This document shows, one piece after another, positions 55,389-64,000 of a stretch of DNA of 64,000 nucleotides. A model generated the notes under the pieces. That model ran no database searches. It was not told the origin of the DNA and worked only from the letters and a program-made list of their open reading frames with translations. The stretch's first letter is position 1. The number at the start of each line of letters is the position of its first letter. This stretch comes from an uncultured Alistipes sp. GTDB taxonomy: Bacteria > Bacteroidota > Bacteroidia > Bacteroidales > Rikenellaceae. The stretch covers positions 1-64,000 of the forward strand of contig USCH01000003.1 of the NCBI GenBank assembly GCA_900553175.1, written 5' to 3'. The translations under genes were made by a program, and so were the position numbers.

Positions 55389-56153
55389 ATGTTTTTCGAG
55401 AAAATACGCGTTCTTCTCAGCCACGGCAGGCAGTACATTCCCGATCTGGACGCCGTGGAGCTGACCTCCGAGTTCCGGGGGCGGCCCGTGCTGACCGACA
55501 CGGCCGACCGGGCCGATCTGGAGCGGGCGGCTGCGATCTGTCCGACGGGCGCCATCACCGCGGAGCCCTTTTCGCTCGACCTGGGCCGCTGCCTCTTCTG
55601 CGGCGAGTGCGCGCGGCGGGCTCCGCACAACATCCGCTTCACCAACGACTACCGTTTGGGGTCTCCCACGCGCGGAGGGCTCGTCATGCGCCCCGGGCAG
55701 GAGCGGGTGGAGTTCGATCCGTCGGCCGTGCGGCCCGAGGTCCGCAGGTGTTTCGGCCGGGCGCTCCAGCTGCGCGAGGTCTCGGCCGGCGGCGATGCGT
55801 CGGTCGAGATGGAGCTGGGCGCCACGGGCAACGTCAACTTCGACTTCGGCCGCTTCGGCGTGGGCTTCACCGCCTCGCCCCGCCATGCCGACGGAGTGGT
55901 CGTTTCGGGTCCCGTTACGGCCAACATGGCCGAAGCGCTCGATATTTGTTACGATGCCGTGGCGGAGCCGAAGATCGTGGTGGCGTGCGGCACGGACGCC
56001 TGCTCGGGCGGCCTGTTCGCCGCGAGCCGGGCCCTCGACCGGAGCTTTTTCGACCGGCACGGCGTCGATCTCTGGCTGCCGGGCGCCCCGACCCATCCGA
56101 TGGTCTTCATCGACGGGATCCGCACGCTGCTGGGCCAGAAACAGAGAGGTTAA
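55389..56153 (+). CDS. Ferredoxin-small subunit fusion (HyfH/HyfI-like) lacking proximal cluster ligands
   Basis: The 254-residue product fuses a ferredoxin-like domain to a NuoB/HyfI-like small subunit. The N-terminal part keeps ligands for one [4Fe-4S] cluster (Cys51 in AAICPTGAI; Cys68, Cys71, Cys74 in CLFCGEC), while the second cluster site is missing. The C-terminal half keeps the fold (FTASPRHADGVVVSGPVT, EPKIVVACGTDACSGGLF). The four cluster ligands appear as Asp136, Val139, Asp203 and Ala233 (LPGAPTHP). The start is ATG 55389, 72 bases after the large-subunit gene. It is the last gene of the complex. Confidence 0.85.
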   Translation: MFFEKIRVLLSHGRQYIPDLDAVELTSEFRGRPVLTDTADRADLERAAAICPTGAITAEPFSLDLGRCLFCGECARRAPHNIRFTNDYRLGSPTRGGLVMRPGQERVEFDPSAVRPEVRRCFGRALQLREVSAGGDASVEMELGATGNVNFDFGRFGVGFTASPRHADGVVVSGPVTANMAEALDICYDAVAEPKIVVACGTDACSGGLFAASRALDRSFFDRHGVDLWLPGAPTHPMVFIDGIRTLLGQKQRG

Positions 56154-56323
56154 GAGTATAGCGACGAAAGGGCTGTGCCGCGGAGAAAGCGGGCCGCAGC
56201 CTGCGGCGGGGAAACGACGGCGGTGCGAGCCTCCGCCGGGCGGGGCTCGCGGCTCGCAACGCCCCCTCCCGGAGCCGGAAACCCCGACGAATGAATGGAT
56301 TTTTAATTTACGAGAACTCTCCT

Positions 56324-56881
56324 ATGGAACGCCTTACCACGCTGTTCGTTTCGTTCTTCAAGATCGGACTTTTCACCTTCGGAGGCGGCTATGCGATGAT
56401 TCCGCTCATCGAGCGCGAGGTGATCGACAACCGGAAGTGGGTGGAGCGGCGCGATTTCCTGGACCTGCTGACGCTGGCGCAGTCGGTCCCCGGGCCCATG
56501 TCGCTCAATACGGCCGTCTTCGTCGGCTACCGCCTGCGCGGGCTCCGCGGGGCTCTGGCGACGCTGCTGGGGTCGATCCTGCCGTCGTTCGCCATCATGC
56601 TCCTCATCGCGCTCTTTTTTGCCGGCGTCCGCCGGAATCCCGTGGTCGATGCCGCTTTCCGGGGCATGCGTCCGGCCGTCGTGGCGTTGATCGTCGGCCC
56701 GGTGATCTCGCTCTCGCGCGGCATGCGGCGCGAACTCTATGCGGTGGTCGCCGCTGCCGCTCTGGCTATCTGGGGGCTGGGATGGTCGCCGATCTGGGTG
56801 CTCGTGGCCGGAGCTGCGGGCGGAATCCTCTGGGAGGCGGCCGCAGCGGTGCGGGCGAAGCGCCGCCGGGAGGGGAAATAA
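56324..56881 (+). CDS. Chromate transporter, half-size subunit 1
   Basis: The 185-residue product has a single CHR domain with about six helices. It has the family motifs FKIGLFTFGGGYAMIPLIER and LAQSVPGPMSLNTAVFVGYR. Half-size CHR proteins work as pairs; the partner gene follows after 13 bases. Chromate or sulfate export is the family role, though many gut homologues are uncharacterised. The 170-base gap upstream has GC-rich inverted repeats (GCGAGCC/GGCTCGC) and no gene. ATG 56324 is preferred to an upstream in-frame ATG at 56291 from family alignment. Confidence 0.88.
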   Translation: MERLTTLFVSFFKIGLFTFGGGYAMIPLIEREVIDNRKWVERRDFLDLLTLAQSVPGPMSLNTAVFVGYRLRGLRGALATLLGSILPSFAIMLLIALFFAGVRRNPVVDAAFRGMRPAVVALIVGPVISLSRGMRRELYAVVAAAALAIWGLGWSPIWVLVAGAAGGILWEAAAAVRAKRRREGK

Positions 56882-56894
56882 CTCGAAATCGCGG

Positions 56895-57473
56895 ATGGAT
56901 ATGCTTCTCTGGCAACTCTTCGTATCCTATCTCAAGATCGGATTCTTCGGTTTCGGCGGCGGCTACGCCATGCTCTCGCTCATTCAGAACGAGGTGGTCG
57001 TGCAGCACGCCTGGATGACCAATGCCGAATTCGCCGACATCGTGGCGCTCTCGCAGATCACGCCCGGGCCGATCGCCATCAACTCGGCGACCTATGTGGG
57101 CTACACTGTCGGCATGCAGATGGGGCATACGGTCTACGGCATCCTCGGATCGGTCATCGCCACGCTGTCGGTGTGCCTGCCGGCGCTCACGCTCATGGTG
57201 CTGGTGGCCCGGTTTTTCCTGCGGCTGCGGAACAACCGCTGGGTCGAGGGTGCCATGCGCGGCATGCGCCCCGTGGTGATCGGCATGATCGCGGCGGCGG
57301 CCCTGCTGCTGATCTTCCCCCGCAGCGATGCGCCCGGCGACCGCAATTTCATCGACGGCTGGAGCTGGGCGCTCTTCGCCGCCGTCTTCGCGGGGTCGTG
57401 GCGCAAGATCAACCCCATTCTCCTGATCTGCCTCTCGGCTGCGGCGGGCGTGTTGATCTACTACGTTTTCTGA
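56895..57473 (+). CDS. Chromate transporter, half-size subunit 2
   Basis: The 192-residue product has the second CHR domain: SYLKIGFFGFGGGYAMLSLI, LSQITPGPIAINSATYVGYT, and about six helices. Its sequence differs enough from subunit 1 to suggest opposite membrane topology, as known for paired short CHR proteins. The next gene is convergent. The 66-base gap holds GC-rich stems that may terminate transcription. Confidence 0.88.
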   Translation: MDMLLWQLFVSYLKIGFFGFGGGYAMLSLIQNEVVVQHAWMTNAEFADIVALSQITPGPIAINSATYVGYTVGMQMGHTVYGILGSVIATLSVCLPALTLMVLVARFFLRLRNNRWVEGAMRGMRPVVIGMIAAAALLLIFPRSDAPGDRNFIDGWSWALFAAVFAGSWRKINPILLICLSAAAGVLIYYVF

Positions 57474-57539
57474 ACGGCCGGCCCGTCGGCGGGCGCCGGT
57501 AGCTCTTTGACCGGCTCTCTGCGGCGCCGGTGCCGGAGT

Positions 57540-58433
57540 TCACCTCCTGAAGCGGTAATAGGTTCCCAGCGGCAGCACCTTGCCGCCGCGGTCGGTGAAG
57601 CAGAGTTCGCCCCACTGCTCTTCGCTGGGCGCTCCGAACGCCTGCCGCACGGCCGTGCGGGCCAGAGTGGACGAAAGCCCCATCGAATAGAGGTTCAGCA
57701 CCAGAAAGGCGCCGGAGGGGGCGAGCAGCTGCGCGCAGCATTCGAGCATCTCGCCGATGTGCTCCTCCAGAATCCATTTTTCGCCGTTGGCGCCCCGTCC
57801 GTAGGCCGGAGGGTCGAGGATGATGCCGCGGTACCGGGTGCCGCGCCGCACCTCGCGCCGGACGAACCGGAGAGCGTCTTCGACGATCCACCTCACCCCC
57901 TCCAGTCCGCTCCGCTCCATGTTCTCGCGGGCCCAGGTGACCACCTGCCGGACCGAATCGACGTGCGTCACCTCGGCGCCCGCAGCCCGGGCCGCCAGCG
58001 TGGCGCCGCCCGTATAGGCGAAGAGATTCAGTACGTTAGGCTGCTCTCCGGCGGCTTTCATGCGGCGGCAGCTCTCCGCGATGAAGTCCCAGTTGGCGGC
58101 CTGCTCGGGAAAGAGCCCCACGTGTTTGAACGACGTGAGGGCCAGCCGCATGCGCAGCGTCGTCCCGCCCAGCGGATAGTCCACCGTCCAACGGTCGGGC
58201 ATGCCCTTCCTGAGCCGCCATTGGCCCCGCTCGTCGCTGCGCGCGTCGCGCAGAAAGGCGGCGTCGGCCCGCTGCCACGCCTCGTCGGGGAGCGACGGCC
58301 GCCAGATGGCCTGCGGTTCGGGGCGCCGCGTGACGTAGCGGCCGAAGCGTTCGAGTTTCTCGAAATTGCCGGTGTCGATGAGTTCGTAGTCCCCGAAAAG
58401 GGGCGTGAGTTGTTCCTGCATGAAGGTTCGCAT
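57540..58433 (-). CDS. Class I SAM-dependent methyltransferase, RlmI-like (23S rRNA cytosine)
   Basis: The 297-residue product has the SAM motif VLNLFAYTGGATLAARAAGA (about residues 135-155), the acidic cofactor residue in VTHVDSVRQVV, and the catalytic ILDPPAYGRGANGEKW loop of the RlmI/RlmK-type family. It lacks the N-terminal PUA domain of RlmI. The likely target is 23S rRNA but the site is not certain. It is the third gene of a minus-strand unit with the U32 and beta-galactosidase genes. An alternative ATG lies 12 bases inside. Confidence 0.85.
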   Translation of the reverse strand: MRTFMQEQLTPLFGDYELIDTGNFEKLERFGRYVTRRPEPQAIWRPSLPDEAWQRADAAFLRDARSDERGQWRLRKGMPDRWTVDYPLGGTTLRMRLALTSFKHVGLFPEQAANWDFIAESCRRMKAAGEQPNVLNLFAYTGGATLAARAAGAEVTHVDSVRQVVTWARENMERSGLEGVRWIVEDALRFVRREVRRGTRYRGIILDPPAYGRGANGEKWILEEHIGEMLECCAQLLAPSGAFLVLNLYSMGLSSTLARTAVRQAFGAPSEEQWGELCFTDRGGKVLPLGTYYRFRR

Positions 58434-58482
58434 TCTGTGCAGCGGCGGGGGCCCCGGTCGGAAGCCTCCCGTCCTGCGTCTC

Positions 58483-63408
<4,926 letters not shown>

Positions 63409-63412
63409 TCAG

Positions 63413-63451
63413 CAAAAATAAGCTATTTTTATGAATTGTTTTGTAATTTTG
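63413..63451. promoter_or_regulatory. Divergent promoter elements for the U32 gene and serS
   Basis: Minus strand TATTTTTG (63420-63413) points to the U32 gene; plus strand TAATTTTG (63444-63451) points to serS with a leader of about 35 bases. The region is strikingly AT-rich; the -33 boxes are weak. Confidence 0.45.
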
Positions 63452-63491
63452 CGTTCCGTAACCGGGACAATACGAAAAATACCGAATAGTC

Positions 63492-64000
63492 ATGCTGACA
63501 ATCAAGCAAATTCGTGATGACAAGGCGGCTGCCGTGCGCAAGCTCGCCAAAAAGGGTGTCGATGCCGCTGCGACGATCGACCGGATTCTGGAGCTGGACG
63601 ACCGCCGCAAGGCCGTTCAGGCCGAACTCGACGAGACGCTGGCCGCCCAGAACAAGGCTGCCAAGGAGATCGGCGCGCTCATGGGGCAGGGGCTCCGCGA
63701 CCGGGCCGAGGAGCGCAAACATTTCGTGAGCGATCTGAAGGAGAAGTCCGCCCGGCTGCAGAACGAGGCCAAAGAGGTGCAGGACGCGTTGCAGACCGCA
63801 TTGGTGACGCTGCCCAACTTCCCGGCCGAGATCGTGCCGGAGGGCCGGACGGCCGAGGACAATCTGGTGGTGAAGCTGGTCGAGAACTACACGCAGCTGC
63901 CCGAAAACCCGCTGCCCCACTGGGAGCTGGCCCGCAAGTACGACATCATCGACTTCGACCTGGGCGTGAAGCTGACGGGTGCGGGATTCCCGGTCTACAA
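63492..64000 (+). CDS. serS: Seryl-tRNA synthetase, 5' part (runs off the window)
   Basis: The visible ~169 residues begin MLTIKQIRDDKAAAVRKLAK and form the long N-terminal helical arm (two antiparallel helices, about residues 30-105) that grips the tRNA-Ser variable arm. LPNFPAEIVPEGRTAEDN and the start of the catalytic domain (PLPHWELARKYDIIDFDLGV) follow. The class II catalytic motifs lie beyond the end of the window. Confidence 0.95.
   Translation, partial: MLTIKQIRDDKAAAVRKLAKKGVDAAATIDRILELDDRRKAVQAELDETLAAQNKAAKEIGALMGQGLRDRAEERKHFVSDLKEKSARLQNEAKEVQDALQTALVTLPNFPAEIVPEGRTAEDNLVVKLVENYTQLPENPLPHWELARKYDIIDFDLGVKLTGAGFPVY

Overview
The window looks like a chromosomal segment from a GC-rich gut Bacteroidales, most likely Alistipes or a close Rikenellaceae relative. 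The genus is an inference. The evidence is Bacteroidetes-type promoters (a TTG about 19-21 bases before TAnnTTTG), little Shine-Dalgarno signal, many lipoproteins, TonB-dependent transport, families typical of Bacteroidetes (DUF5723, DUF2723, DUF6377, BtuG), and no phage, transposase or CRISPR genes.

Bases 1-4980: a secreted DUF5723 protein and a lipoprotein (minus strand), then uvrC and tRNA-Leu(CAA) on the plus strand. The tRNA is followed by an unusual gene-free block of large hairpins. Bases 4985-12737: cobalamin locus 1 on the minus strand, made of a riboswitch, btuB, btuG and three surface lipoproteins. Bases 12964-20583: a minus-strand set (DUF6377 regulator, two Gfo/Idh/MocA oxidoreductases, tatA, DUF1080, tatC, and a secreted sugar isomerase/epimerase-like protein). 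It resembles the 3-keto-glycoside route of glycan breakdown, with Tat export genes interleaved with their likely substrate.

Bases 20765-25871: an AraC-type regulator and membrane glycosyltransferase genes (GT39, GtrA, GT87, polyprenol-phosphate mannose synthase). Bases 26001-31172: cobalamin locus 2 (riboswitch, btuG, lipoprotein, btuB), with an AlkD-like DNA repair gene translationally coupled to its end. Bases 31343-42301: a large AsmA-like protein, a DUF2723 membrane protein, an acyl-CoA ligase, queG, a nucleoside transporter and tRNA-Gln(CUG). Bases 42642-47997: a GH43 enzyme and two tandem M3 metallopeptidases.

Bases 48114-56153: rsmE followed by six genes for a hydrogenase-4/complex I-like membrane complex. 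The large subunit lacks the NiFe cysteines. The small subunit, fused to a ferredoxin domain, lacks all four ligands of the proximal iron-sulfur cluster. This energy-converting-hydrogenase-related (Ehr-type) complex is the most interesting system in the window: it keeps the ion-pumping membrane arm but cannot be a hydrogenase. Bases 56324-64000: a split chromate-transporter pair, an rRNA methyltransferase-like gene, a GH2 beta-galactosidase, a U32 family protein, and the 5' part of serS, which runs off the end.
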